Shown here: piece by piece, positions 54,172-62,716 of the stretch
Numbering within the stretch: position 1 is the stretch's first letter
Layout: every line of letters starts with the position of its first letter
Assembly: GCF_016917755.1 (NCBI RefSeq)
Contig: NZ_CP070326.1
Coordinates: forward strand, 1,674,001 to 1,738,000
Direction: 5' to 3'
DNA from: Streptomyces noursei
GTDB lineage: Bacteria; Actinomycetota; Actinomycetes; Streptomycetales; Streptomycetaceae
Length of the DNA stretch: 64,000 bases
Translations under genes and position numbers: made by a program
Notes under the pieces: generated by a model
The model's database searches: none
Seen by the model: the letters and a program-made list of their open reading frames with translations, nothing else
Told to the model about the DNA's origin: nothing

Positions 54172-54976
54172 GGGCGGCACCCCTTTCGCGGGTGATCCGG
54201 ACCTCTTCGCCGAGCGAGGACCAGATCTCCCGGTAGATCTCCACGAACTGCGGCTCCAGCCGCACCGACTCGACCCGGCGGGGCCGCGGCAGGTCGATGG
54301 TGAAGACCTCCTTGACGGTGGCGGGGCCGGCGGTCATCACCACGACCTTGTCGGCCAGCGCGATCGACTCCTCCAGGTCGTGGGTGACGAAGACGACGGA
54401 CGCGCCGGTGCCGGACCACAGGTCGAGGAGCTCGTCGGACATCAGGGCCCGGGTCTGCACGTCGAGCGCGGAGAACGGCTCGTCCATGAGCAGGATCTCG
54501 GGGTCGTTGACGAAGGTCGCGGCGAGCGCGACGCGCTTGCGCTGGCCGCCGGAGAGCTGGTGCGGATAGCGGTCCTCGAAGGCGGCCAGGCCGACCCGGG
54601 CGAGCCATTCACGGGCCCGCTCCCTGGCCTCGGTCTTGGGGACGCCGCGGAAGCGCGGGCCGGCCATGACGTTGGAGAGCACGGTCCGCCAGGGGAAGAC
54701 GGCGTCCTGCTGGAAGACGAAGCCGACCTTGTCGCCGATGCCGCGGACCGGTTCGCCGGCCACCAGCACCTCGCCCTCGGTGGGCTCCTCCAGGCCGCTG
54801 ACCAGCGTCAGGGTCGTGGACTTACCGCACCCGGTGGGCCCGACGACGGCGACGAACTCGCCGCGCTCCACGGTCAGGTCCAGGTCCCGGACGGCGGTGT
54901 GCAGACCGCCCGAGGGGGTGCGGAAGGTCTTGCTCGCGCCCCGTAGCTCGATGGCGGGGCTCGTGTGGCTGTTCAT
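54161..54976 (-). CDS. ABC transporter ATP-binding protein (NitT/TauT type)
   Basis: 271 residues. Walker A GPTGCGKST, Q-loop FVFQQDAVFPW, signature LSGGQRKR, Walker B ILLMDEPFSALD, H-loop VTHDLEES. Closest to SsuB/TauB-type ATPases. Powers uptake of the ligand bound by the downstream-encoded lipoprotein. ATG 54976 is the start by similarity; no Shine-Dalgarno sequence is evident. First gene of the minus-strand operon, divergent from the two-component system. Confidence 0.9.
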   Translation of the reverse strand: MNSHTSPAIELRGASKTFRTPSGGLHTAVRDLDLTVERGEFVAVVGPTGCGKSTTLTLVSGLEEPTEGEVLVAGEPVRGIGDKVGFVFQQDAVFPWRTVLSNVMAGPRFRGVPKTEARERAREWLARVGLAAFEDRYPHQLSGGQRKRVALAATFVNDPEILLMDEPFSALDVQTRALMSDELLDLWSGTGASVVFVTHDLEESIALADKVVVMTAGPATVKEVFTIDLPRPRRVESVRLEPQFVEIYREIWSSLGEEVRITRERGAARVA

Positions 54977-55022
54977 GGACCGGGAGGCTAGGAGCGGGCC
55001 GGGCCACCGCGGCAGCCTTGTG

Positions 55023-55100
55023 GGCGCAAGCCGTCTTTCTGCGCGCAAACCCTGTTGTGCCCATTTTGCTCACGCTAGAACAACAAAAGTTCGACGGGGG
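55023..55100. promoter_or_regulatory. Control region between the ABC operon and the two-component genes
   Basis: Two GCGCAA-containing direct repeats at 55024-55032 and 55043-55051 are 19 bp apart, a spacing of two helical turns typical of response-regulator sites. An AT-rich stretch for this genome follows (55060-55092) with TTTTG and CAAAA arms. Likely holds both divergent promoters and the regulator's binding sites. Confidence 0.45.
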
Positions 55101-55219
55101 CTGGGCAGCCGGGCCGCGGCGGCTTACGTTGCGTTCACACGAGATCAACAGACAGCGTCATGAACGGAAGGCGTCGGTTCCGCATCCCGCGGAGGGCCGG
55201 CCGAGACAGGGGGGACCGC

Positions 55220-56851
55220 ATGCGGATCCACTGGCCCCGTCGCGTCTTCGCGCAGGTCCTGACCGCGCAGCTGGTCATCACCACCGGTGTGATGGTGCTG
55301 GCCACCGGGCTGTTCCTGGCCCCGCTCGGCCACGCCCTGGACGACCAGGCGATGCGCCGGGCCCTGGCCATCGCCCAGACCACGGCCGCCGACCCGCAGC
55401 TGGCCCACGAGGTGAAGGCCACCGTGCCGGCCCCGCGCGGCCCGGTGCAGTCCACCGCGGAGCGGATCCGGCGGTCGACCGGGGCGCTGTACGTCGTCGT
55501 GATGGACACCCGCGGGGTCCGCTGGTCGCACACCAACGCCGCGGAGATCGGCCACCACGTCTCCACCGACCCCAGCCGGACGCTGGCCGGAAAGGAGGTC
55601 CGCCAGATCGACACCGGCACGCTGGGCCGGTCGGCCCGCGCGAAAGTGCCGCTGCGGGACGACGACGGCGCGATCGTCGGCGCGGTCTCGGTCGGCATCG
55701 CCTACGACAGCGTGCACGGCCTGCTGCTCGGCACCATCCCGGGGCTGCTGCGGTACGCGGGCGCGGCGCTGGCGGCCGGGGTGCTGGCCGCGGTGGTGGT
55801 CGCCCGGAGCCTGCGCCGGCGCACGCACGGGGTGGCCACCGCCGACATCTCCGCGCTGCTGGACGAGCGGGAGGCGATGCTGCACGGCATCCGCGAGGGC
55901 GTGGTGGCGTTCGACCGGCGGGGCCGGATCAGGCTGGTGAACGACGAGGCGGGACGGCTGCTGGGCCTGGACGCCAGCGCCGCCGGCCGGGCCCTGGACG
56001 AGGTGCTGCCGCCGGGCCGTACCACCGACGTGCTGGCCGGCCGGGTGGCCGGCGGCGACCTGCTGGCGATCAGCGGCGGCCGGGTGCTGGTCGCCAACCG
56101 CGTCGCCACCCGGGACGGGGGCGCGGTGGTGACCCTGCGGGACCGCACCGAACTGGAGCTGCTGGGCCGGGAACTGGACAGCACCCAGGGCCTGTTGGAC
56201 GCACTGCGCGCCCAGGACCACGAACACGCCAACCAGTTGCACACGGTGCGCGGGCTGCTCGAACTGGGCCGGTACGACATGGCGGTGGAGTTCGTCGCCG
56301 AGGTGGCCAGCGCCCACCGGGCGTCCGCGGAGCAGATCGCCGAGCGGGTGCACGACCCGCTGCTGTCCGCGCTGCTGGTCGGCAAGGCGGCGATCGCCGC
56401 CGAGCGCGGCGTCGCGCTGCGGGTGTCGTCCGCCACGCTGCTGCCGGACGCGGTGGTGGACCCGCGCGACCTGGTCACGGTCCTGGGCAATCTGATCGAC
56501 AACGCGCTGGACGCCACCGCCGAGCGCCGCGGCGCCGAACCGTTCGTCGAGGTGGAGCTGCGTGCCGAGGGCAGCACCGCGGTCGTCCGGGTCAGCGACA
56601 CCGGGCCGGGCGTGCCGCCCGAGATGCGCGACCGGATCTTCGCCGAGGGCTGGTCCACCAAAACCGCCACCGTCGCGTCCCGGGGCCGGGGGCTCGGCCT
56701 GGCGCTGGTGCGCCGGCTGTCCGAACGCTACGGCGGGATGGCCCGGGTCACCGCGCGCGCGGGCGGCGGCGCGGTCTTCACCGTCGTCCTGCCCGAGGCC
56801 CTGGCGCCCGACCTCCACCCCCAGATGACGGCCACAGGAGAGTCACCGTGA
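55220..56851 (+). CDS. CitA/DcuS-type sensor histidine kinase
   Basis: 543 residues. TM1 (about 10-33), an extracytoplasmic PAS/Cache sensor (about 35-175), TM2 (about 178-200), cytosolic PAS (about 215-310), then an SpoOB-like phosphoacceptor segment with His334 (QDHEHANQLH) and HATPase (GNLIDNALDA; DTGPGVP; GRGLGLALVRRL). ATG 55220 follows GGGGGGACC; ATG 55160 is an alternative. It should sense a small carboxylate or similar ligand and phosphorylate the overlapping response regulator. Divergent placement suggests it controls the ABC importer. Confidence 0.9.
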   Translation: MRIHWPRRVFAQVLTAQLVITTGVMVLATGLFLAPLGHALDDQAMRRALAIAQTTAADPQLAHEVKATVPAPRGPVQSTAERIRRSTGALYVVVMDTRGVRWSHTNAAEIGHHVSTDPSRTLAGKEVRQIDTGTLGRSARAKVPLRDDDGAIVGAVSVGIAYDSVHGLLLGTIPGLLRYAGAALAAGVLAAVVVARSLRRRTHGVATADISALLDEREAMLHGIREGVVAFDRRGRIRLVNDEAGRLLGLDASAAGRALDEVLPPGRTTDVLAGRVAGGDLLAISGGRVLVANRVATRDGGAVVTLRDRTELELLGRELDSTQGLLDALRAQDHEHANQLHTVRGLLELGRYDMAVEFVAEVASAHRASAEQIAERVHDPLLSALLVGKAAIAAERGVALRVSSATLLPDAVVDPRDLVTVLGNLIDNALDATAERRGAEPFVEVELRAEGSTAVVRVSDTGPGVPPEMRDRIFAEGWSTKTATVASRGRGLGLALVRRLSERYGGMARVTARAGGGAVFTVVLPEALAPDLHPQMTATGESP

Positions 56852-57540
56852 TCGATGTCCTTGTCGTGGACGACGACTTCCGCGTCGCGGAGATCAATGC
56901 TGCGTATGTGTCCCAGGTGCCCGGCTTCCGGGTCGTCGGCCGCGCCCACACCGCGGCCCAGGCGCTGGCCACGTTGGAGCGCGGCCACATCGACCTGGTG
57001 CTGCTCGACCACTACTTGCCGGACGAGACGGGCCTGACCCTGGTGCGGCGGCTGCGCCAGATGGGCCACCACACCGACGTGATCATGGTGACCGCGGCCC
57101 GGGACGTGGCGACGGTGCAGGCCGCGATGCGGTACGGCGCCCTGCAGTACCTGGTCAAGCCGTTCGGCTTCTCGGGGCTGCGCGCCAAGCTCGACGGCTA
57201 TGCCGCGCTCCGCCGCACCGTCGAGGGCGTCGGCGGCCGGGGCGAGGCCGGCCAGGAGCAGGTGGACCGGATCTTCGCTGCACTGCGCACCCCGGACTCC
57301 CCGCACACCGAACTGCCCAAGGGCCACTCGGCGGCGACCGTCGACCTGATCCGCCGCATCCTGGACGAGGCCGGGCTGCCGCTCTCCGCCCACGACGTCG
57401 CCGAGCGCGCCGGCGTCAGCCGCTCCACCGCCCAGCGCTACCTCAAGCACCTCGAACGCACCGGCCGCATCAGCCTCACCCTCAAATACGGCGACACCGG
57501 GCGCCCGGAACACCGGTACACCCGGGCCCGCGCGAGCTAG
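56848..57540 (+). CDS. CitB/DcuR-type response regulator
   Basis: 230 residues. Receiver domain 1-120 with Asp54 as phosphoacceptor (LLDHYLPDETG) and the Lys of YLVKPFGF. The C-terminal HTH spans about 170-220 (LSAHDVAERAGVSRSTAQRY). GTG 56848 overlaps the kinase stop (GTGA), with AGGAGAG upstream. Cytosolic activator; expected targets are the divergent transport operon and itself. Its stop codon forms part of the shared terminator stem. Confidence 0.9.
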   Translation: MIDVLVVDDDFRVAEINAAYVSQVPGFRVVGRAHTAAQALATLERGHIDLVLLDHYLPDETGLTLVRRLRQMGHHTDVIMVTAARDVATVQAAMRYGALQYLVKPFGFSGLRAKLDGYAALRRTVEGVGGRGEAGQEQVDRIFAALRTPDSPHTELPKGHSAATVDLIRRILDEAGLPLSAHDVAERAGVSRSTAQRYLKHLERTGRISLTLKYGDTGRPEHRYTRARAS

Positions 57541-57603
57541 GGCCTGTCGTCACACTCCCGTCGTTCGCCCGCGAGGCAGGCGGGAGTGTGACACAGGCCC
57601 TAG
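57537..57603. terminator. Bidirectional terminator that includes both stop codons
   Basis: CTAGGGCCTGT (57537-57547) pairs with 57593-57603, and TCACACTCCCG (57550-57560) pairs with 57581-57591; about 22 bp with a single asymmetric bulge and a 20-base loop. The TAG of the response regulator and the CTA (TAG) of the convergent LysR gene both lie in the stem. Confidence 0.85.
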
Positions 57604-58496
57604 GGCGCGGCATCCTCCGCGGCCTCGTAGCACGCCTCGATCAGGGCGCGCAGACCGACGCCGGGCGGTCCGGTCCGCACCGCGAGATAGGCCCGCATGA
57701 CCGGCGCCGGCCCACTCAGCGGGCGGAACACCACGCCAGGGACCGGGAGTTGGTCGGCGTGCGGGGCGTAGAAGACCGTCCAGGACGGTTTGCCGTAGCC
57801 GATGGCGGCGAGGGTGTCCTGGGCGTTGGTGAACTCCGGTCCCTGGACGGGCTCGAAGCCGGCCTCCCGGCAGGAGCGCATGACCAGGTCGTGGAGCGCG
57901 GGGTTGCGGGTGCGCGGGGAGAGTCGCAGCGGCAGTCCGGCGAGCCCGGACAGCTCGACGCTCTCCCGCGCGGCGAGCTCGTGCCGCGCGGGCAGCGCCG
58001 CCATCAGCGCGTCCTGCCACAGCGGCAGGAACTCCAGCCCGGAGTCGGTCCGTTCACCGCGCAGGAGGGTGGCGTCCAGGTCGCCGGCGCGCACCTTCGC
58101 CAGGCGTTCCTCCGTGCTGCCGGTGACGAGCTCCAGCTGGGCGTGGCCGGCGCGACGGTCGAACGCGGCGAGCAGGGCGTCCAGCCGCGCGCCCAGTCCC
58201 GAGCTGCTGCCGAGCCGCACCGTCGCGGCCCGTTCGGCGCGTAGTTCGTCGATGGCCTCCCGGGCCCGGGCCTGGAGGGCGAGCATCTCCCTGGCGTACG
58301 GCAGAAGCCGGTCGCCGGCCTCGGTGAGCCGGACGACGCGGGTGGAGCGGGCGAACAGCTCCGTGCCCAGCTCGCGTTCGAGCCGGCGGAGCTGCTGGCT
58401 GACCGCGGACTGCACGATGTGCAGCCGCTCGGCCGCCCGCCCGAAATGCAGTTCCTCCGCCACCGTCAGGAAGTAGCGCAGCTGTCGGATCTCCAT
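57600..58496 (-). CDS. LysR-family transcriptional regulator
   Basis: 298 residues. Begins MEIRQLRYFLTVAEELHFGR, with a canonical HTH (AAERLHIVQSAVSQQLRRLE), linker helix and a substrate-binding domain (LGSSSGLGARLDALLAAFDR). ATG 58496 fits the family start; an upstream in-frame ATG at 58535 adds 13 residues. Divergent from the alpha/beta hydrolase genes, which are the probable targets. The effector is unknown. Confidence 0.9.
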   Translation of the reverse strand: MEIRQLRYFLTVAEELHFGRAAERLHIVQSAVSQQLRRLERELGTELFARSTRVVRLTEAGDRLLPYAREMLALQARAREAIDELRAERAATVRLGSSSGLGARLDALLAAFDRRAGHAQLELVTGSTEERLAKVRAGDLDATLLRGERTDSGLEFLPLWQDALMAALPARHELAARESVELSGLAGLPLRLSPRTRNPALHDLVMRSCREAGFEPVQGPEFTNAQDTLAAIGYGKPSWTVFYAPHADQLPVPGVVFRPLSGPAPVMRAYLAVRTGPPGVGLRALIEACYEAAEDAAP

Positions 58497-58659
58497 GGCC
58501 CCCCGTTCGCCGTTCGCATCGATCACCGCCTGCATTGATCACCGTACGCGATGAGTGTAGGCGCGGATCGCCCATTGGTCGGCGGAGGTGATCGCGGTTG
58601 GCTGAGGACCTCACACACCGCGCGGCCCGCAGGGAGCCGCAAGGCCGAAGGAGTCCGCC

Positions 58660-59454
58660 ATGCCGTACCTGGACGTCAACGACACCACCCTCTACTACGA
58701 GGACGAGGGGACCGGCCCCGCGCTGCTGCTCCTGCACGGCTGGGGCACCAGCGGCCGGGTCTGGGGCGCGCAGCTGCCGGACTTCACCCGGGACCACCGG
58801 GTGGTCACCGTCGACTGGCGGGGCTGCGGGCGGTCGGCCCGCCCGCTGCGGGGCAACACCACCGCCGGCGTGGTCAGCGACCTGGTGGCGCTCATCGGCG
58901 CGCTGCGCCTGGACCGGCCGGTGGTCGTCGGCTCGTCGATCGGCGCCACCTTCGGCACCGAACTGGGTGTGCGCCGGCCCGAGTTGATCAGCGGTGTGAT
59001 CGCGGTGGACGGACCGGGGTACTGGCCGTCCACGGGGATGCCGATGACGGAGCTGATGGCGGGCCTGCGCCTGGACCGGGCCGGCACGCTCGCCGGCTGG
59101 GTCCCGGGGTGGTACGCGCCGGGCACCTCGCCCGCGCTCGTCGACTGGACGGTCCGGCAGATCCTGGACTCCGGGGTCCACATCGACCAGCACTTCGTCT
59201 CCGCCAGCAGCTACGACCCGCGGCCGCTCCTGCCCGGGCTGCAGGTGCCGATCCACTACCTGCACGGCGAGCTGGACACCTCGATCCCGCTGGAGGTGGC
59301 CCGGACCTGCGCCGCCCTCACGCCGGGCGCCGAGGTCGGCGTCATCCCCGGCGCCGGCCACATGCCGCAGCAGGAGCGCCCGGACGAGTTCAACGCCGCG
59401 CTGCGCTCCGTACTCGCCCGGATCGCCCCGGCCGCGGCCCGCGCCCACTCCTGA
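58660..59454 (+). CDS. Alpha/beta hydrolase
   Basis: 264 residues. LLLLHGWGTSGRVWG oxyanion region, nucleophile motif GSSIGA (a Ser in GxSxG), HGELDT acid region and GAGHMPQQERP with the catalytic His. Resembles haloperoxidase/esterase-type enzymes. Cytosolic. AAGGAG lies 6-7 bases before the ATG. It is followed 43 bases later by a second hydrolase; both are likely controlled by the divergent LysR. Confidence 0.88.
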   Translation: MPYLDVNDTTLYYEDEGTGPALLLLHGWGTSGRVWGAQLPDFTRDHRVVTVDWRGCGRSARPLRGNTTAGVVSDLVALIGALRLDRPVVVGSSIGATFGTELGVRRPELISGVIAVDGPGYWPSTGMPMTELMAGLRLDRAGTLAGWVPGWYAPGTSPALVDWTVRQILDSGVHIDQHFVSASSYDPRPLLPGLQVPIHYLHGELDTSIPLEVARTCAALTPGAEVGVIPGAGHMPQQERPDEFNAALRSVLARIAPAAARAHS

Positions 59455-59497
59455 ACATCCCGCCCCACTCCACCCCGCCCCCTCGAAGGAGACCACC

Positions 59498-60394
59498 ATG
59501 CCCGTCACCCAGGTACCCCTCGCCGGCGGCGCCGCCAGCGTCGCGTACGACCGCACCGGGACCGGCCCGGGACTGGTGCTGGTGCACGGCACCGGCGCCA
59601 CCCGCCAGCAGTGGCTGCCGCTGACCGAAGCCGTCGCCGACCGCTTCACCGTGGTCGCGCCGGACTACTCGGGCTCCGGCGACACCACCGACCACGGCGG
59701 CCCGCTCACCCTGGCGGACCTCGCCGACGAGGTGCTGGCCGCCGCCGACCACGCCGGCCTGGACCGCTTCCACCTGGTCGGCCACTCGCTCGGCGCCGCG
59801 ATCGCCACCCACCTCGCCGCCCACCACCCCGGGCGGATCCGCTCGCTGGTCCTGCACGCCGGCTGGGTCCGCACCGACTCCCGGCTGCGCGCCGAATTCA
59901 CCTACTGGCTGGACCTGTTGCGCACCGACGCCGAGCACGGCACCGCGCACTTCGCCCGGATGCTGCCGCTGATGGCGTTCGGCCCCCGGTACTGGGAACG
60001 GACCGACACCGCGGCGAACGAGGAACTGGTGCGGACGCTGGCCGCCGCACTGGCACCCGGCACCGCCCGGCAGATCGAGGTGGACCTGTCGGTGGACCTG
60101 CGGCCGCTGCTCGACCGGGTCACGGCGCCGACGCTGGTGCTGGCCAGCGCCCACGACCGGATCATGGGCGCCGATCAGCAGCAGGCGCTGCTGGCCGGGA
60201 TCCCGCACACCCGCTACCAGGAGGTCGACGCCGGGCACGGTGCCCCGGGCGAGGACCCGGCCGGATTCGCGGCCCTGATCGCCGCGTTCCTGGACGAGCG
60301 GCGCGCCGCCGAGGAGACCGAGGCGACCGAGACTGCACCGGCCCCCGACACCGAGGACGCCCCGGACCTGTCGACGGTCGCGATGCCCGGATAG
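59498..60394 (+). CDS. Second alpha/beta hydrolase
   Basis: 298 residues. LVLVHGTGATRQQW, nucleophile GHSLGA, SAHDRIMGAD, and a C-terminal GHGAPGEDP with the catalytic His. The last 40 residues are an acidic Glu/Thr/Ala tail without structure. GAAGGAG precedes the ATG. Related to but clearly distinct from the preceding hydrolase. Substrate unknown. Confidence 0.87.
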   Translation: MPVTQVPLAGGAASVAYDRTGTGPGLVLVHGTGATRQQWLPLTEAVADRFTVVAPDYSGSGDTTDHGGPLTLADLADEVLAAADHAGLDRFHLVGHSLGAAIATHLAAHHPGRIRSLVLHAGWVRTDSRLRAEFTYWLDLLRTDAEHGTAHFARMLPLMAFGPRYWERTDTAANEELVRTLAAALAPGTARQIEVDLSVDLRPLLDRVTAPTLVLASAHDRIMGADQQQALLAGIPHTRYQEVDAGHGAPGEDPAGFAALIAAFLDERRAAEETEATETAPAPDTEDAPDLSTVAMPG

Positions 60395-60442
60395 GTCCGG
60401 CCCCGCTCCGCTCCCCCGTCCCCGCCCCCGATTCCAGTCCAC

Positions 60443-60465
60443 TTTCCTGCAATTGGATCAGGAAA
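60443..60465. promoter_or_regulatory. 23-bp inverted repeat upstream of the decarboxylase
   Basis: TTTCCTG (60443-60449) and CAGGAAA (60459-60465) are perfect arms around CAATTGGAT. It is AT-rich for this genome and 93 bases before the decarboxylase start, so it may be an operator. A CGGGGG-CCCG-CCCCCG hairpin follows (60466-60481). Confidence 0.5.
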
Positions 60466-60490
60466 CGGGGGCCCGCCCCCGGTTACGTTC

Positions 60491-60522
60491 TGTCCGACCC
60501 TGACCCATCGGACAGACCCTGG
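60491..60522 (+). repeat. Dispersed repeat copy B
   Basis: TGTCCGACCCTGACCCATCG followed by GACA; the TGTCCGA and TCGGACA ends are perfect inverted 7-mers. It matches 13751-13782 at 29 of 32 positions. It lies between an alpha/beta hydrolase and the decarboxylase. Confidence 0.6.
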
Positions 60523-60557
60523 GCTCGGTCGTCCCGACCCGACGAACGGAGCGCACC

Positions 60558-61964
60558 GTGCACCCCCACCTCGCCGCCGATCTCGCCGCGCTGCCCGACC
60601 TGTTGGAGGCCACCCGGGAACAGGCCGCGGCCTTCCTCGACGGCCTCGCCGAGGCGCCGGTCGTCCCCGCCCGGCCGGCCCCCGAGCCGCGGCCGCTGCC
60701 CTCGCGCGGCACCGGACTGCGGGACGCGCTCGCGGACTTCGCGGCGCGCTGGCAGCCCGGTCTGTCGGCCAGTGCCGGCCCGCGCTACCTCGGCTTCGTC
60801 ACCGGCGGCGTGACCCCGGCCGCCCTTGCCGGTGACTGGCTGACCGCCGCCGCGGACCAGAACTCCATGTCGTCCCTGGACGCCACCGGACAGCACCTGG
60901 AGCGGGAGACGGTGGGGTGGCTGCGCACGCTCTTCGGACTGTCGGACGCCCACGAGGGCGCGTTGGTCAGCGGCGCCACCATGTCCAACACGGTCGGGCT
61001 GGCGATCGCCCGCGAGTGGCTCGGGGAACGGCGCGGCATCTCACCGGCCGAGGACGGGACGGCCGCCCTCGGCCCGGTCCGGGTCCTGTCCGGCGCCGCG
61101 CACTCCAGCGTGGCCAAGGCACTGTCGCTGCTCGGCCTCGGCCGGTCCGCGCTGGTCACCGTCCCCACCCTGCCCGGCCGCGAGGCGGTGGACCCGGCCG
61201 CGCTGGAACGTGCCCTGCGGGACGCGGACGGCCCCTGCGTCATCGTGGCCAACGCCGGCACCGTCAACACCGTCGACTTCGACGACCTCCGTGCGCTCGC
61301 CGCGCTCCGCGACCGCTACGACTGCTGGCTGCACATCGACGCCGCGTTCGGCGCGTTCGCCGCGCTCTCCCCGCACCACGCCCACCTGGTCGACGGTCTC
61401 GACCTCGCCGACTCGCTCTGCGTCGACCTGCACAAGTGGCTGAACGTCCCGTACGACAGCGCAGTCCAGTTCACCCGCCGCCGCGACCTCCAGGCCCGCG
61501 TCTTCCAGAACGCCGCCGCATACCTGGGCCCACTGGGCGACACCCCCGACCTGGTCCACCTCACCCCGGAGAACTCCCGCCGGCTGCGCGCCCTCGCCAC
61601 CTGGTTCACGCTGCGCGCCTACGGGCGCGAGGGCCACCGCGACATCGTGGACCGCTGCGCGGAGGGCGCCCGCACCCTGGGCGCGGCGGTCGCCTCCCTC
61701 GACGGCCTGGAACTGCTCTCCCCGGTCCGCCTCAACGTCGTCTGCTTCACCCTCGCCCGCTCCGCCACCGCCGAGCGCCTCGCCGCCCTCGCCGACGCCC
61801 TGGCCACCGAGGTGTTCCTGACCCCCACCGTCCACGCCGGACGGCCCGCCCTGCGCGCCGCGTTCAGCAACTGGCGGACCACCGCCGAGGACGTCCAACG
61901 CATCGTCACGGCCCTGGAGCGCGCGGTCCGCAACCTGCCGGCGGACGGACCGACCCGGCCATGA
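60558..61964 (+). CDS. Group II PLP-dependent decarboxylase
   Basis: 468 residues. PLP type-I fold: SGATMSNTVGLAIAREW, ANAGTVNTVDFDDL, LHIDAAFGAFA, and DLHKWLN with Lys293 forming the cofactor Schiff base. Belongs to the aromatic-L-amino-acid/glutamate/diaminobutyrate decarboxylase group; specificity cannot be read. GTG 60558 follows GAACGGAGC. The N-terminal 50 residues hold a family-typical LPDLLEATREQAAAFLDGLA. The stop is followed by another short copy of the dispersed repeat. Confidence 0.9.
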   Translation: MHPHLAADLAALPDLLEATREQAAAFLDGLAEAPVVPARPAPEPRPLPSRGTGLRDALADFAARWQPGLSASAGPRYLGFVTGGVTPAALAGDWLTAAADQNSMSSLDATGQHLERETVGWLRTLFGLSDAHEGALVSGATMSNTVGLAIAREWLGERRGISPAEDGTAALGPVRVLSGAAHSSVAKALSLLGLGRSALVTVPTLPGREAVDPAALERALRDADGPCVIVANAGTVNTVDFDDLRALAALRDRYDCWLHIDAAFGAFAALSPHHAHLVDGLDLADSLCVDLHKWLNVPYDSAVQFTRRRDLQARVFQNAAAYLGPLGDTPDLVHLTPENSRRLRALATWFTLRAYGREGHRDIVDRCAEGARTLGAAVASLDGLELLSPVRLNVVCFTLARSATAERLAALADALATEVFLTPTVHAGRPALRAAFSNWRTTAEDVQRIVTALERAVRNLPADGPTRP

Positions 61965-61992
61965 CCCATCGGACACGATCTAGGCTGCGCCC

Positions 61993-62619
61993 ATGCGACA
62001 CTCCATGATCAACGAGCCCGACGGCGGCCCCGGGCCCGTCGTCCTGGACGCCCACGGCGTGCTGGCCGACCCCGAACTGGCCGCGGAATTCGCCGGGTCG
62101 ACGCACCGGATACTCGCCGACCTGGTCGGCGCCGGCGCGGCGCTCGGCTGGGTCGATCCGCCGTGCCGGGACGAGGTGGCCGAGCTGGTCGAGCGGGTAC
62201 TGGCCGCCGCCACGTCCGGCGACGGGGCCCTGCGCGCCGCATACGCCGGGCGCACCCTGATCGGCCTGGGCTACTGGCTGCGCCACACCCGCCCGACCAG
62301 CCGCCCGCACGCCGATCTGGAGAAGCTCGCGGTGGCCGCCACCGCCCACCGCCGCGGCACCGGCCGGACGCTGACCACCGCCCTGCTCGCCGACGCCCGC
62401 GCGGCCGGCATCGAGGTCCTCACCCTGGACGCCCGCGCCGACAACGCGCACGCCCTGCGGCTGTACCGGTCGCTGGGCTTCCGCGAGTACGGGCGTCTCC
62501 CCGACTTCGTCGCCATCGGCGAGCGCCGCTGGGACAAGGTCTTCTACATGCTGGACTTCCGCGCGGAACCCTCCGGCGCGACGGCGTCCGACGCGGGCCC
62601 GGTGGCCGGGCACGCATAG
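61993..62619 (+). CDS. GNAT-family N-acetyltransferase
   Basis: 208 residues. The acetyl-CoA-binding A motif is LAVAATAHRRGTGRTLTTAL; the B region LDARADNAHALRLYRSLGF is typical. The N-terminal 90 residues form a helical extension. ATG 61993 is within 10 bases of a possible -10 (TAGGCT at 61981), so translation may be leaderless. Substrate unknown. A strong bidirectional terminator follows 17 bases after its stop. Confidence 0.87.
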   Translation: MRHSMINEPDGGPGPVVLDAHGVLADPELAAEFAGSTHRILADLVGAGAALGWVDPPCRDEVAELVERVLAAATSGDGALRAAYAGRTLIGLGYWLRHTRPTSRPHADLEKLAVAATAHRRGTGRTLTTALLADARAAGIEVLTLDARADNAHALRLYRSLGFREYGRLPDFVAIGERRWDKVFYMLDFRAEPSGATASDAGPVAGHA

Positions 62620-62635
62620 CCACGACAACGCGAAA

Positions 62636-62663
62636 GGTCCCTCTCCCGACGGGAAGAGGGACC
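62636..62663. terminator. Bidirectional terminator
   Basis: GGTCCCTCTCCC (62636-62647) pairs with 62651-62663 with one unpaired A, around a GAC loop. It lies between the convergent GNAT and adenosine deaminase genes. Confidence 0.82.
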
Positions 62664-62716
62664 GGAGCCCGGCGCCCCGCTGTGCACGGTGCGCCGGGCC
62701 CGGGACGGGTCACCGC

